Source: Mermis nigrescens
Lineage: Eukaryota > Nematoda > Enoplea > Mermithida > Mermithidae
Direction of reading: 5' to 3'
DNA length: 64,000 bases
Assembly (NCBI GenBank): GCA_036768485.1
Contig: JAVLUZ010000513.1
Coordinates: 516,880 to 580,879, forward strand
The notes beneath the pieces are model-generated. The model was not told the DNA's origin, ran no database searches, and saw nothing but the letters and a program-made list of their open reading frames with translations. Positions within the stretch are counted from its first letter, which is position 1, and each line of letters opens with the position of its first letter. Shown in pieces: positions 25,101 through 40,141 of the stretch. The position numbers were made by a program, and so were the translations under genes.

Positions 25101-26963
25101 ATCATTTTCATCAAATAAATCATGGTTAAACATCCAGAAGCAGAAAAACGAATAGTTTACAGGGAATACAAGATAAAATTAAAGCGAACGATTGAAAATC
25201 AAATCCTTCTCGCAAAAATGCTTGAAAAAAGAATAGAAAATGCAAAATGATAAATTTTCACAGCTTGCATCGTTAATAACAATTAAAGACCACTTCAGCT
25301 GAATTAAACTTCCCAGCTGACTCCCAGACCGATTATCTTTAATCTATTGTCACCATACATGCACAGCATGGGAATTCTGGGATGAAATTAAAAAGTGCCT
25401 TTTTTGGGTCAACAAATGGTAGGTACGCGTCAAAAACATCGGTTTTCAGCATTTCTGGCGGTGCTCTATTTATCTAGAGCAGAAAAACATTAAAAAAAAT
25501 TTCGAAAAAAATAGAAAAAGTCGGAACAAATTGAACAAAATATAGTCAAAACATGAGTATAATGGCGCGAATCGCCGAAGATTTGGCACTTTTGAGCAGA
25601 GATAGCAAAAAATGCTTAAAAAAGCATCTTTTCTACAAATTTTTAGAAAATTGTTGGCCAATTCTGGGTAGGGTGGAAAAAATCTTGCGGAGGGTGGAAA
25701 TTTTTCCAAGGAAGTGAACCCCTCAAGATCATAAATGGTCGTCACTGAAGAATTTATTAGAGGCGGCAGAGTGATATTGAGAAGGGAAATTCCTCGCATT
25801 CTTTGAGATTCTAAAAACCATTCGTATGTATAAAACCATGCCTAAATTATGTTTGTATATGTGTACCCCCTTTCATCTGTTATTTACATATATATTAATA
25901 TTCATAGGGTATCATAAAATAGATTGAACAGCGACCTTCAACCACACATGGGCATGAAGGGACTGGGAGGGGATCTGGATCCCGTAAATTTGGCGGACCC
26001 CCAAATCGGTAGACCTCTAGAATTGAATTTTTGGTGCTATTTTTGGCAATTTCACCCCATCGGATTCCCTAAAATTAGGTCACTGCCCATGTACGCCCTC
26101 AACCACTTCTGAAGGATTTCAGTTTCAATTTTGCTTTCCCACTTTTTTGTTGAATTGAGTTTTCCTTTGCTTGGTCATGCAATCGTCCTTAGAGGCACAT
26201 TTTGTACTTACACCATGTGTGTGCATAGTCGGCAGTAAAAACCAAATTTTTTTACTTTTTAGAAATAAAGTGACTAGAAAGAGTAATGTACGAGCAAACA
26301 TGAAAAATGTCCAAGGACTCCTTCACGGTTAGTGAATGTTCCCAAAGGCACTTCTATCGAAAAAAATCGATTTTTCATTCTTCTTCATTATTCGTCTTTC
26401 CGCCTAATTTGTCTCAGTAACTCTTCTTTCTGTCTTTCAGGCAGCATACAAAATCCATGCGCATGTCCATTTTTCCGGTTTCATTGTGACTAGACATGCA
26501 CTTTGATGGTTTAGAGATCCCCAGAAGAACAAAACGGAAAATTTTTAATAAGGCAAAATAAACGGCAGAAATGGACAAAAATTGAAAGTATTCTGTTGAA
26601 GTGCTTGAAATCAACCAGAAGCGGTAAATTTTCGAATTTTTACAATATTTTGAGGTTTATACAATTTTTAAGGCGACTTTAGCTCTAAATAGATCTGTCC
26701 TCAGACTAAGTAGACATACCAGACCGGCAACGCTGCGCTTGCATTAGCATAATATGTCAACAAATAAGTCCTTCTTGAATGAGCAATGACGCAAATAGAA
26801 ATATTGTGATACTTACAAATTCAGTGAAGCAGTTCGCTACGGATCGCAAGTAACATTGATAAACACCGTAATCTAACATATCATGGGTGCCTTGCTTGGA
26901 GACTATCAAAATAATGTTAAAAGCTAATAAAACTACAACAGCTAATTTTTCTATGCCGGTCAT
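9928..26963 (-). CDS. Receptor tyrosine kinase gene (about 18 exons)
   Basis: This gene encodes a single-pass membrane receptor that would phosphorylate tyrosines on itself and partners when bound by ligand. The product is about 840-870 residues: signal peptide, cysteine-bearing segment, FN3-like domain, further ectodomain, one TM helix, juxtamembrane stretch and tyrosine kinase. The kinase has [22 protein letters not shown] and [24 protein letters not shown] and MDKPDNC resemble the FGFR group. The ectodomain shows no Ig domain, unlike FGFR. Every junction is GT..AG with matching phase, and the coding length is a multiple of three once one surplus base near 10084 is removed. That base makes the last exon out of frame: an assembly error, a polymorphism or early decay. 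Introns hold several repeats. The start is uncertain between Met codons at 26963, 26993 and 27053. Confidence 0.88.
10534..10671 (-). CDS. Receptor kinase exon 17 (C-lobe)
   Basis: The exon encodes [20 protein letters not shown] and ends [12 protein letters not shown], matching the C-lobe of FGFR-type kinases. The acceptor is TTTTTAG and the donor GTAAGC. Confidence 0.95.
10731..10861 (-). CDS. Receptor kinase exon 16 (activation loop)
   Basis: The exon encodes [20 protein letters not shown] and [13 protein letters not shown]: the DFG motif, an activation loop with two tyrosines and the P+1 loop, where the usual APE is ALE. The donor GTATGA splits the DVW codon, completed by the A at the start of exon 17. 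Confidence 0.95.
11288..11368 (-). CDS. Receptor kinase exon 15 (catalytic loop)
   Basis: The exon encodes [20 protein letters not shown], with the HRDLAARN catalytic loop of tyrosine kinases, and ends KRAK at a GTAAGT donor. Phase is 0 at both ends. Confidence 0.95.
11695..11814 (-). CDS. Receptor kinase exon 14
   Basis: The exon encodes a short kinase insert ([18 protein letters not shown]) and helix E start ([15 protein letters not shown]). The acceptor is CCTAG and the donor GTAAGC; phase is 0 at both ends. Confidence 0.93.
12130..12510 (-). repeat. Family B dispersed repeat, reverse copy
   Basis: Read on the minus strand it shows the family B order, ending with GGGTCTAACTTCCC-type text; the plus strand ends ATTCTCATGCTGTACATGTA. 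It includes the palindrome-like GGCGCATCGCGCC. It sits in the intron between receptor kinase exons 13 and 14. Confidence 0.6.
12588..12778 (-). CDS. Receptor kinase exon 13 (helix C)
   Basis: The exon encodes [20 protein letters not shown], with the helix-C glutamate, then [20 protein letters not shown], the hinge region. The acceptor is TTTTTAG and the donor GTAAAA. Confidence 0.93.
13746..13844 (-). CDS. Receptor kinase exon 12 (VAVK lysine)
   Basis: The exon follows ATTTCAG and encodes [20 protein letters not shown] and [12 protein letters not shown], with the ATP-binding lysine of VAVK. A second AG (TTTTGCAG at 13813) lies inside the exon, but only the upstream acceptor matches the phase of exon 11. 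Confidence 0.9.
14619..14952. repeat. Foldback minisatellite, about 38-bp unit
   Basis: The unit AGCTATATAGCCTTTTTGG plus CTCA repeats on the plus strand to about 14780. It then continues as the reverse complement (TGAGTCCAAAAAGGCTATTT) to about 14880, followed by GCCAAAATCGCTGTATAGC units. The array thus flips orientation about midway. It lies in a receptor kinase intron. Confidence 0.7.
15010..15269. mobile_element. hAT-like MITE, family A copy
   Basis: The ends are CATACGTGG and, in complement, CACATCTGGGCGTGG. The flanks TTTGTGAC (15002-15009) and TCTGTGAC (15270-15277) are an 8-bp duplication with one mismatch. The body, with the phrase GCCATTGGATAGTGCTCGAT in variant form, is shared with the copies at 31561, 35152, 39262 and 53278. 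Confidence 0.8.
15681..16113 (-). CDS. Receptor kinase exon 11 (TM and glycine loop)
   Basis: This longest exon (433 bp) starts after TTTTTGCAG. It holds the last ectodomain strand ([18 protein letters not shown]), a TM helix ([20 protein letters not shown]), a basic stop-transfer ([11 protein letters not shown]) and the kinase start, [23 protein letters not shown] in two parts, with the GxGxFG nucleotide loop. The donor is GTAAGT. Confidence 0.92.
16190..16350. repeat. TAATAATG-type microsatellite
   Basis: Irregular repeats of AATAATGTAATAATG run for about 160 bases within a receptor kinase intron. They are interrupted by single-base changes. Confidence 0.7.
17037..17152 (-). CDS. Receptor kinase exon 10 (ectodomain)
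   Basis: The exon lies between ATTTTTAG and GTAATC. It encodes [20 protein letters not shown] and then [16 protein letters not shown], running into exon 11 in phase 0. It probably forms strands of a membrane-proximal FN3-like domain, though the fold is not certain. Confidence 0.75.
18044..18116 (-). CDS. Receptor kinase exon 9 (ectodomain)
   Basis: After TTTTAG the exon encodes [20 protein letters not shown] and ends at a GTGGCA donor after one extra base. The frame stays open past that donor, so the end is set by the phase needed for exon 10. Confidence 0.6.
18440..19335. repeat. Inverted CGCCCCCACAACT arrays around a family A remnant
   Basis: Units like CTCGCCCCCACAACT run from 18450 to 18660 and again at about 18900-18935, and their complement (GGGGCGAGTTGTGG) runs from 19205 to 19335. 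The middle (about 18676-18900) holds a truncated family A hAT-like repeat. The inverted outer arrays suggest one foldback unit that took an insertion, but no target duplication was identified. Confidence 0.55.
19396..19467 (-). CDS. Receptor kinase exon 8 (ectodomain)
   Basis: This 24-codon exon sits between TTTCTTAG and GTGAGT and encodes [19 protein letters not shown]. It is phase 0 at both ends, matching exons 7 and 9. No domain can be named. Confidence 0.7.
20616..20850 (-). CDS. Receptor kinase exon 7 (ectodomain)
   Basis: A 78-codon open stretch includes [13 protein letters not shown] and [20 protein letters not shown]. The acceptor is TTTTTTAGCTAG and the donor GTAGGA after KEYELM. 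Its alternating hydrophobic strands suggest a beta-sandwich ectodomain, possibly a second diverged FN3, but no signature is clear. Confidence 0.7.
21170..21450 (+). repeat. Family C dispersed repeat, copy 1
   Basis: It begins near CCAGACACGCCTGTGGAGG and ends near GATCATGCTGTGCACCTATG, with an internal AAAGTGCTTGCAATTGACC-type phrase shared with the copies at 23100, 23409 and 26480. It codes for nothing evident. It lies in a receptor kinase intron. Confidence 0.6.
22193..22314 (-). CDS. Receptor kinase exon 6 (FN3-like, second half)
   Basis: After TTTTTCAG the exon encodes [20 protein letters not shown], the strand F-G signature (Y.FRI.A....GP.S) of a fibronectin-III domain. The donor GTTAGT at 22192 is chosen because its phase fits exon 7; the frame stays open beyond it, so this end is less certain than the start. 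Confidence 0.75.
22651..22829 (-). CDS. Receptor kinase exon 5 (FN3-like, first half)
   Basis: The exon encodes APLNVTVRF, then [20 protein letters not shown]: the proline start and the W of strand B of a fibronectin-III fold. The acceptor is TTTATAG and the donor GTGAGC. It ends in phase 0 and continues in exon 6, which carries the other half of the domain. Confidence 0.8.
23012..23062 (-). CDS. Receptor kinase exon 4 (linker)
   Basis: This short exon encodes [16 protein letters not shown] and joins exons 3 and 5 in phase. The acceptor (ACGATAG) is weak and was chosen because it alone gives the right phase. A family C repeat begins only about 45 bases upstream of it, so the intron's 3' part has been rebuilt by an insertion. 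Confidence 0.55.
23100..23690 (+). repeat. Family C repeat, two tandem copies
   Basis: Two copies (about 23100-23405 and 23406-23690) lie head to tail. Both start TCATGATCAGAC and end GATCGGCC..CTATGCATCTATGGTCATG-like. The element thus duplicated in tandem or inserted next to itself at the TCATGATCAGAC end. The first copy nearly abuts exon 4 of the receptor kinase. Confidence 0.65.
23851..23911 (-). CDS. Receptor kinase exon 3
   Basis: The exon follows TTTTTTCAG and ends at GTAAGT. It encodes [20 protein letters not shown] plus one base. The CWRTC pair continues the cysteine-bearing module. The phase-1 end is matched by exon 4. Confidence 0.75.
24317..24403 (-). CDS. Receptor kinase exon 2 (cysteine-bearing segment)
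   Basis: This 29-codon exon lies between TTTTAG and GTAAGA and reads [20 protein letters not shown], ending VFPNC. It starts and ends in phase 0, matching exon 1 and exon 3. Its two cysteines join those of exons 1 and 3 in a small cysteine-bearing module that I cannot assign to a family. Confidence 0.7.
25365..25745 (+). repeat. Family B dispersed repeat
   Basis: Markers in order are CATGCACAGCATGGGAATTC, GGTAGGTACGCGTCAAAAAC, GAACAAAATATAGTCAAAAC, ATGGCGCGAATCGCC and AAGATCATAAATGGTC. The same order is found at 48230-48660 and 62500-62865, and in reverse at 12130-12510 and 30000-30400. No coding role is seen. This copy is in the first intron of the receptor kinase. Confidence 0.65.
25946..26098. 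mobile_element. hAT-like MITE with perfect 8-bp duplication
   Basis: TCAACCAC occurs at 25938-25945 and 26099-26106, flanking a 153-bp element with ACATGGGC at one end and GCCCATGTACGCCC at the other. There is no reading frame of note. It lies in the first intron of the receptor kinase. Confidence 0.65.
26480..26755 (+). repeat. Family C dispersed repeat, copy 4
   Basis: It begins near GACTAGACATGCACTTTGATGG in variant form and ends GACCGGCAACGCTGCGCTTG. The middle (GTGCTTGAAATCAACCAG) matches other family C copies. It lies just downstream of receptor kinase exon 1, within intron 1. Confidence 0.6.
26817..26963 (-). CDS. Receptor kinase exon 1 (signal peptide)
   Basis: The exon encodes [20 protein letters not shown], a signal peptide, followed by a short segment with two cysteines ([19 protein letters not shown]). 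The donor is GTAAGT at 26816-26811, phase 0. The open frame extends up to 27053 with two more Met codons (26993 and 27053), so the start could lie upstream; I chose the one directly before the hydrophobic run. Confidence 0.65.
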
Positions 26964-27379
26964 GACCGTCGTCGTTTCGACTGAATTAAACATGATTGAT
27001 AACAGATAACAGGATTTCAAGGTTGAAGAAGAAGCCAATATTTCGGAGATCAAGCCAAAAGGAGTAAAAGGACGGAAAAACTTAATGAAATAGATCTCAA
27101 TCGATTCCGTGTAGCATTGTCGACCTAATTAACTCTACTTCATTAAGATTCACACTGTACATTGTGGTAAGATCAGCCTTATACCTATGAATACATTCTA
27201 GCTGATCTGAGAGAAAAATTGGAAATTTTGAAAAACAGGAATTTGCGACTTTGTAAACTTGGGATAGCTTCTGGCATTCCTGCTATTTTGAACAAAATTG
27301 ATCGTGAGACTGAGTCTGACACCAAAAAACGTAAAAAGCCGCATACTGTTTATTAAAAAGGCATCAGCTATGAAAATCA

Positions 27380-27501
<122 letters not shown>

Positions 27502-27506
27502 AAGTG

Positions 27507-29102
27507 AGGCGTTAGCCAGGATTTTGGTTCCGAGGGGCAAGCACAAGTTTTTTATGAGTACAGTGACACGATGTACGAGTATTTTAAAACTTATTTTTTT
27601 CGGCCTGAGTGTAGCTTGGCTGATTTATGGGTTTCTGACGATCAACAATACAAAAAGTGTGAAGCGGTACGAAGCGCCGAAATATTTCGATATTTTTACC
27701 GTTTTCATGTAGAATTTACGGCCTTTTTATAGAGTGACAGTTCGGAAATCATGAATGGCTCAGAGTACCAAAAATTAAGTGATTTTTTACCGTTAAAATT
27801 TTGTAGCTCTGTGAATACTGACAGTCAGACAGAGCAGAAAATTTTCAAATTTGCGCATAACAATTTTCACATAATGCCATAAGTTCAGGCTTCTAAGAGG
27901 AAAACTGCGAATTAATAACTTAGTATGAGGCAAAATAGTCTTTTTTACGAAACCTTATTCATAAAAATCTATATTCAGCGCTCATGCGAGTAGCTACAAA
28001 ACTGTTTTTAGGCAGCCTACAAAACTGCTTATTCGAATGATTGCTGCTTGAGTTTAAACCGCTTTCGTAATCAATTTACATTGACTCAGAAATTGTGATT
28101 CATGCCCAAGGTTTCGTGAGATAAACTATAGAATATTTTGACTGTTCAGGCTTTTAAACGCAATGCTGCAGCTTTACAAAGAGAAATAACAGTAATCGGC
28201 GGAGCTAAAAAGCGGAAAATTTTGACGCTTTTGCTCTTTAAATTCAATTTATACCGTTTGAAGCAAACAAAACAGTCAAACTTCCCGGCGCGAAACACCA
28301 TAAATTTTAAGAAATTTCGAGCCCTTTTACCCTTTTTTGTCCACCCGAAAATCTTTGTAATACGTATAAGAAGATTTTACGGTTGGAGATCTGCGGTAGC
28401 ACACTCAAGCGCCTAACCGGGGTCCGTGACAAACTCCAAAAATTTTTGTAAACAAAGCACTCGAATGTTGAATACTAACGTTAACATCTTCGCAAAATCG
28501 GCCAAATCTTGGTTCGCAATTAAGCCCAAAAGCAGTTAAACATGATTGACTCACACAAAACTTCTGAGCTGAAATGCGTTTTTTGACCTCTGCTTAGAAT
28601 ATAGTGCAGCAACGGGTCGCTGGATATGAAAATTTCGTTCTTACCATTTTCAGACCCCTTTGTAGCCTCCTTATTAACAAGATGTAGTTCAAAAAACAGG
28701 AAATGCGTAAAATTACAAGAAAAATTGGCCATTCTTTTCAATTACAATAGAATTATGTGTCACTTGTAAAGAAAGACCATTAAATTAATCAATTAACCAA
28801 ACAATTTTGGTTAACAATCATTTTCGCACTTTCACTATTATGCTCAATAAGCAAGCGCAGTTTCATTCAACAAATAAATAGTGGATTAAATCACTAAAGT
28901 GATCTGAAGCGCTGGATTATTTCAGCTTATTCAAGCTGCTAAACTCATGGATCTATATAACAATAAATAACGAAATTTTGACGTTTTTTGCCTTTTTGAA
29001 CTCAACTTACTGAATACAATTAGTGCACCGAAAACATCAACAAAATTTCTGAAAAATTTTGGAGGGAGCATATGCCCCCTATGCCCCCTGGCTACGCCCT
29101 TG
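27507..29102 (-). mobile_element. 1.6-kb non-autonomous element D, copy 1
   Basis: The ends are GGCGTTAGCCAGG and, in complement, GGGCGTAGCCAGGGG. It is the reverse complement of the element at 42101-43763 along its length, including a shared, probably non-functional frame (KTHFSSEVLC). It lacks the TATAGTCTG insertion present in the other copy, giving the empty site AAATTAAGTG at about 27772. No transposase was seen. Confidence 0.75.
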
Positions 29103-29814
29103 GCAGAATCAAATGGGCAGCTAATCTATACATTCACCAATGTATGCATATTATGACCGAAACGGACATAGAATGGAGAATATCTGATTAACGAAATCGG
29201 TGAAAAGAGATATTGAGCGCGCTGGAATTAACAAACATTTCTGCAAATGCGCCTCAATTTCTGTATGTAGGTATCTGAAAAGTACCAACGTCAGTTTGTT
29301 ATTAAAATAACTCAAAGCATTGTAGTGAAAATTTCTAACTCATCCGCGCACGTAAATACTCGTATTCTTACTTTGTTACAGTTCCAATCTAGTTTTTACT
29401 CGTGTCCCCCCTGGCATTATCAAGCAAAAATTTATGATTACGGACAAAGTATTCACTTAACTACCAAGTAAATTATATCACGCATTACGCAAGCTTTTAG
29501 CACAGTAAACAAAAAGTAGCAACGTTACAGTTGAAACTAGTAGGTATATATGTGGATAGTCTGATGAGGTGGGTGTGAAGTAGGACTTGCAGTAAAGGTC
29601 GTTTCCTAAACGCTTTGAATAGAAATAGAAATTAAATACATCCCACGCTTGTTTCTCAATAGCGTTTATTTATAGCGCTAGGATAAAATTCTAAGTTCAG
29701 CTCATGGTCACCATCAGCCCATTTATCTGAAAAATATGGCTGACATTGAAAAGAATCCACCAGGATACATGTAAATAAAGGACAGGCACCTACGCATGTT
29801 TAATATAGCTTACA

Positions 29815-30660
29815 CAGGGTGGGCCAAAAAGGCTACACCCGAATTTCACCGGCCGTAACTTCGATAATCCTGTATATAAAATTTTAAGTCCAGTGTCATT
29901 GAATAGATAAAAATGTCCATGTTTAATCCGTGTAAAATTTTTGACCACGTATCAGCGATTCGGGTGCTATTGCTTTTTGTTAACACATTATCTCTCATAC
30001 GTGTTCTGGGGGGTTTGACCCCCAAAACGGCAAATGACCCCCCCCCCCGCAGAATGGTTGCAAAATCTCCCCTGAATTGTCAATTTTTTGTAAAAGTTGT
30101 AAAAAGAGTGCCTTTTTAGGCATTTTTAGCCCATTTTTGGCTCAATCTCGAATTTTTGGCGCTTCGCGCCATATGCACATTTTTTTGACGATATTTTGTT
30201 CAATTTACTCAATTTTTTCAGATTTTTTTCGAGATTTCTTTTGCGTTTTTATGTTCTAGGAAGAACGAGCATTGTCTTAAATGTCAAAAAACAGTGTTGT
30301 TGACGTGTACCCATCGTTTTTTAGCACAAAAAAGTCACTTTTTAAAAATTTTAGGGCACGACCACGCTCCCCAGAATTCCAATGCTGTACATGTATGATT
30401 ACCCCGATAGAGATATTATCAAAAAGGGTACCCAATATTTCAGTAAAATAACACACTATGAAATGGGTTTAAAGGTATCAAAATATATTGTGAACAAATC
30501 GTTGTAGCGCACGAACGACTGATAAATGGCCAAATTTCTTGCATAGGTTAAAACAAGCATATTTTTATCTGTCGAATGCAACTTGTTTCAAAAATTTTAT
30601 GTTAAGATTAGCCCAAGTTATGATGTAATATTGGGGTGTAACCTTTTTTGGCCCATCCTG
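29815..30660. mobile_element. Mariner-like MITE (CAGGGTGGGCC ends), interrupted
   Basis: The ends CAGGGTGGGCCAAAAAGGCT and, in complement, CAGGATGGGCCAAAAAAGGT flank a diverged relative of the elements at 37080 and 60714. About 400 bases of family B repeat (30000-30400, reverse) are inserted in the middle. The right end abuts TA, consistent with a TA target. Confidence 0.7.
30000..30400 (-). repeat. Family B repeat inside the mariner-like element
   Basis: This is the reverse-orientation copy with GGCGCTTCGCGCC at about 30155 and GTACATGTATGATTAC at the right end. Its left side has a run of CCCCAAAACGG..CCCCCCCCCC. It splits the host element at 29815-30660 and is therefore younger than it. 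Confidence 0.65.
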
Positions 30661-31189
30661 TATTATTTTAACCTTTGTCATCACACCATGGGCAACGTCA
30701 CATATTAGGAAGTGCCGAAAATTTATGGAAAAGACCAAAAACATCATTTGGCATAAAAACAAAAGATTGAAAATTTAATTATGGAGGCCTTCGGAATTCT
30801 GGGGTACAACAGACCCTTCTCACATCTATACTTATGTGTCTGTAACGCGTTAGCATTCGCTACAACGGTCTCTTATAAAAAACAAATGACAAATAAAACA
30901 ATTGGTTTGATAGGACAGCAAAAAATGGGTAGATATGTAAATAGTGACACGACAATTTGTTATATTCTACAAATAAAAACACTAACGCAAATGATTATGT
31001 GGCTTATTCATAGATCGGCTATAAAAACACCAACGCAAATGATTATATGGCTTATTCATAAATCGGCTTTCATGCAATAATTTTGGTGATAATCTTTCGA
31101 ACCAAAGAAAGCATTCGAAATTTTAGAATATAAATGCTCGTTTTTTTGCAAAAGTCAGTTAAGAGCAGCATTTCAATCTTCATAAAAAC

Positions 31190-31356
31190 ACCATTTTTCG
31201 ACGTTTCTCATCAAGCACTATCCATTGGCATCAAAAAATTGCGAAAAAAACGAAAAAAAATTTCAAAAATTGAATTCTGGGGGGGGGTATTTTGATTTCG
31301 GGGGGTATTTTGGTTTCTGGGGATGCATACCCCAAAACCCCCACGCCCAGGTGTGG
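31190..31356. repeat. Truncated family A hAT-like repeat
   Basis: It carries TTCTCATCAAGCACTATCCA, GAATTCTGG and ends CACGCCCAGGTGTG like other family A right ends, but its left terminus is missing. It lies 200 bases from a full inverted copy at 31561. Confidence 0.65.
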
Positions 31357-31560
31357 CAGGACACGTTTGGAGAATGAAGAGCGACTCATGGCCCAAGACA
31401 ATCCTTGAAGCACCCGTGCCCAAAGCAAAGCCTGTAAGGTGCATAAGAACGCTCCACGGGAAACATGGACGAAGCTGATTGGGGAAGACCTCTCGCGAAT
31501 CCACTGTAACATACGAGATAGCAAAACTGCCGCTCAAAATCGCAAACAATGGTTGGCAAT

Positions 31561-31810
31561 CATACCTCGGGCGTGGGGGTTGGGGGGTATGCACCCCCCC
31601 CCGAGAAACCGAAATATCCCCCCAGAAATCAAAATACAACCCCCAGAATACAATTTTTGAATTTTTTTTGCTTTTTTAGCGATTTTTTGATGCCATTGGA
31701 TAGTGCTCGATGAGAAACGTCGAAAAAATGGTGTCTCTTCGCCATACCACCATTTTTGACCTTTGAAAAAATCTTGCACTCCCCCCAAACTTTGGTGCCG
31801 CCCACCTATG
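31561..31810. mobile_element. hAT-like MITE, family A copy
   Basis: It starts CATACCTCGGGCGTGGGGG and ends GGTGCCGCCCACCTATG. The flanks TTGGCAAT (31553-31560) and ATGGCAAT (31811-31818) differ at one base of eight. The body matches the other family A copies. Confidence 0.8.
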
Positions 31811-34320
31811 ATGGCAATGGTTTGGGATGCATGCGACTCTACAGCGAAGGGATTGGCGATGCCGTAGCGACGCTAAAAACTAAATTCAAGTAAGTCAAGC
31901 ATTTCAACAATGCAATCAGTTATCAATAGTCCCACCGATTCCGATCGCTGTCCCAACAGTAATATTTTTACTGAAAAATAAATTCTGGTCATTTAATTAA
32001 CGGCGTGCAAAATCAACGATTTAATTAATATCAGTCTGATTGTATTTTTTTATGTCCAGATTCGCCGACTTTCCCATTTCTCCGACTGCAGATTCAAATA
32101 GAAATAGAACCACTGTACGTCAATCAATTGATGATTGGTAATCGTTTGTAGAGAAAGTAGCTTAAGGGTGGTCTATAAACTCCAACACATGCGAATCGGC
32201 AAGCTTTTGTGCTTCATAACAATTTTCTGTAATGCATACGATATTCTTTGCCTAGAAGTTTATGAGCCATTTTAAGTAGGATTGGCTTGCTCAAAGCATC
32301 GATTTTACCTATAATTCTTAATATGTTCTGAATAAAATAGGACGAAACAGTGCCGATCATTACGAAAAATTGACTGAAACAGACACATTTAATACAATTA
32401 TTTATATACGTCGACCATTTGATGTATTGATTTCTGTAAATTACGACACTTTGTGTGTCAACTAATGATACCTAGCCAAGAAATCAAGTTACATAAATCA
32501 CGTTCACGGTGAATAAAGAAGAACCTAATTTTATTAAAATCATCAATAAAAACGGGTGAAATTTGGGGACGACCGCGTCATCTTCATTGCCGGTTGAAGT
32601 TGATTATTTTTTGAATTAACATTGAGTATGCTCTACGTTTTGTTTGACACAAGAGCTAAGTTGAGAATTAATTCAATTATTTGCAATTTCAGTCGGTCCT
32701 GCTTCCCAATTAACACTTCCCTTTATAAACTTTACAGACATCAATTAATCAAAATATGGAACATTTGGTATTGTTGCTTAGTCTTCATCAATAATATATC
32801 TTCTCGTTTTGTGATCGCAGCACTAGAGACTAACATTTTGGAATCAAAATATGCCGACAAATGAATGATGTATCGAGCAGCTGATCTGTGGTTCGATCGT
32901 CCGATAAATTTGGATTTACATAGACTCCTTCCTACACATGCAACTTAGCCGAAATTTTATCAGAAGTACGGAACGGAAGCCTTGAAGCGAGTAAGCGATT
33001 TAAGAAAGATTGATTAATCTGAAAATCGAGCCAATAACCAAATAAAATTCATAAATGGTCACGAACTCGTTTCATAATAAATAGTATCTCCACTGCTATT
33101 ATAATAAGGCATTGCATAGGTTAGTTTATCTGTTTTATAACAGCTTTATCGGCATAGTTGAGCAAATCTACTGCGGAGGGCAGCAATTCATACCTGGCGC
33201 TTAATATAAGTTCGGTTTGTCAGTTGTCTTACTCGAAAATACTCTTTGACCGATTGTATGCCTTCCGAAGTGTATTTTGTATACAAAAATATGAAAATCT
33301 ACTTTTTTAATTTTTAATGCGGTAACAATCAGGAGCGCCATGTACAAAGTATGCAATTTGAGCGCTTTTCTTAATTAATCTCTTTAAATCATTTTACTGG
33401 CGCTAAAACAAGATCTTTTATATACACGTGTAGCTTATACCTGCTGCAGATTAGACCTTTAAAAATTAAAATTAAGATTAAAAATTAAAAATGAAAATTT
33501 AAAACTAAACCTTTCAAAATCCTCTTTTTCAACATATTTTTCAATAAAAATCCTCAATAATATATTTCCGTAAAAAATTTTTTTTATCTTAATTTTTTAG
33601 AATTTATAAATTTCTAAAATAAACCTGATTGATTTAATCAGGAGTTGACATGTTCCTATGCAAATAGGTATACCTACATATATTCGTAAAGCTGCGGAAA
33701 CTTAGTTTTTAATTGCCATGAATTATAGTAATTTGGCTAGGACTGCCTTGTTATTTTCGGATAAGCGAATAATGGGAAAATTGTTTAAATATCTGAGAAA
33801 CTCGAGTGCACTCGTTCGATAAATGACTGAAAGAAGCTTTTCTGAAAAAAACATCTTCGAATCGAACTGTTTGACTGCTCATCCATTGAATTCCATTAAG
33901 CGCATATCTGTTTTTTTCAGAATTCATTCGGCTGCTCGAAATGATGTCCTAGTCTAAACCGAATGCCAATTCAATGCATGTATTATCTGACTCGACGTCT
34001 GTTGCCAAGGGAACTAGGTATTGTAATTTATTTTATCGCTGTCTGCGAACACCGACTGCACAAACTAGAAGTAAATAATTTTGGAGCTGCATATAGCTCT
34101 ATAGTCAGCATCAAAGTAAATTCATATACCTATTTAAGAATTCATATAAATCGTCGCCGATTGCTGAATATTCTCAAGCTGCTTATTTCCGAAGCGTAAT
34201 TTGTTATTGTATTTTTAAATTTAATAATCAGTTTGTTAAAGTATTTGATATCGGTTCTTCCTATATCACAAATGGTTTTAGGGCATTTAATGTGTTACAG
34301 AAAAATCAATTTATTTTCAG
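31811..34320. other. No gene resolved upstream of the four-helix gene
   Basis: AT-rich DNA. The gene at 34321 enters its first seen exon in phase 1, so an upstream exon may exist here or the start may be the Met at 34388. One candidate, 33963-34016 (MPIQCMYYLTRRLLPREL) before GTATTG, has the wrong exit phase, so I do not call it. Confidence 0.35.
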
Positions 34321-40063
<5,743 letters not shown>

Positions 40064-40135
40064 TGCTCAAATTTTTTCCATAATTAATACCTACAAAAAA
40101 TTGTTTTAATGTAGAAAAAATGTTTGACGTGCCTC

Positions 40136-40141
40136 GAATAA
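40136..40141 (+). promoter_or_regulatory. Polyadenylation signal AATAAA
   Basis: An AATAAA stands 73 bases after the stop codon of the four-helix gene, a usual distance for an mRNA 3' end. Confidence 0.55.

Noticed and set aside
28138..28741. Frames on both strands with similarity to 42458-42697 (KTHFSSEVLC)
   Set aside because: The similarity exists because both lie in element D copies; there is no transposase motif, and the conservation is of the whole repeat.
33963..34199. An upstream coding exon of the four-helix gene
   Set aside because: Its only sensible donor leaves the wrong phase for the exon at 34321.
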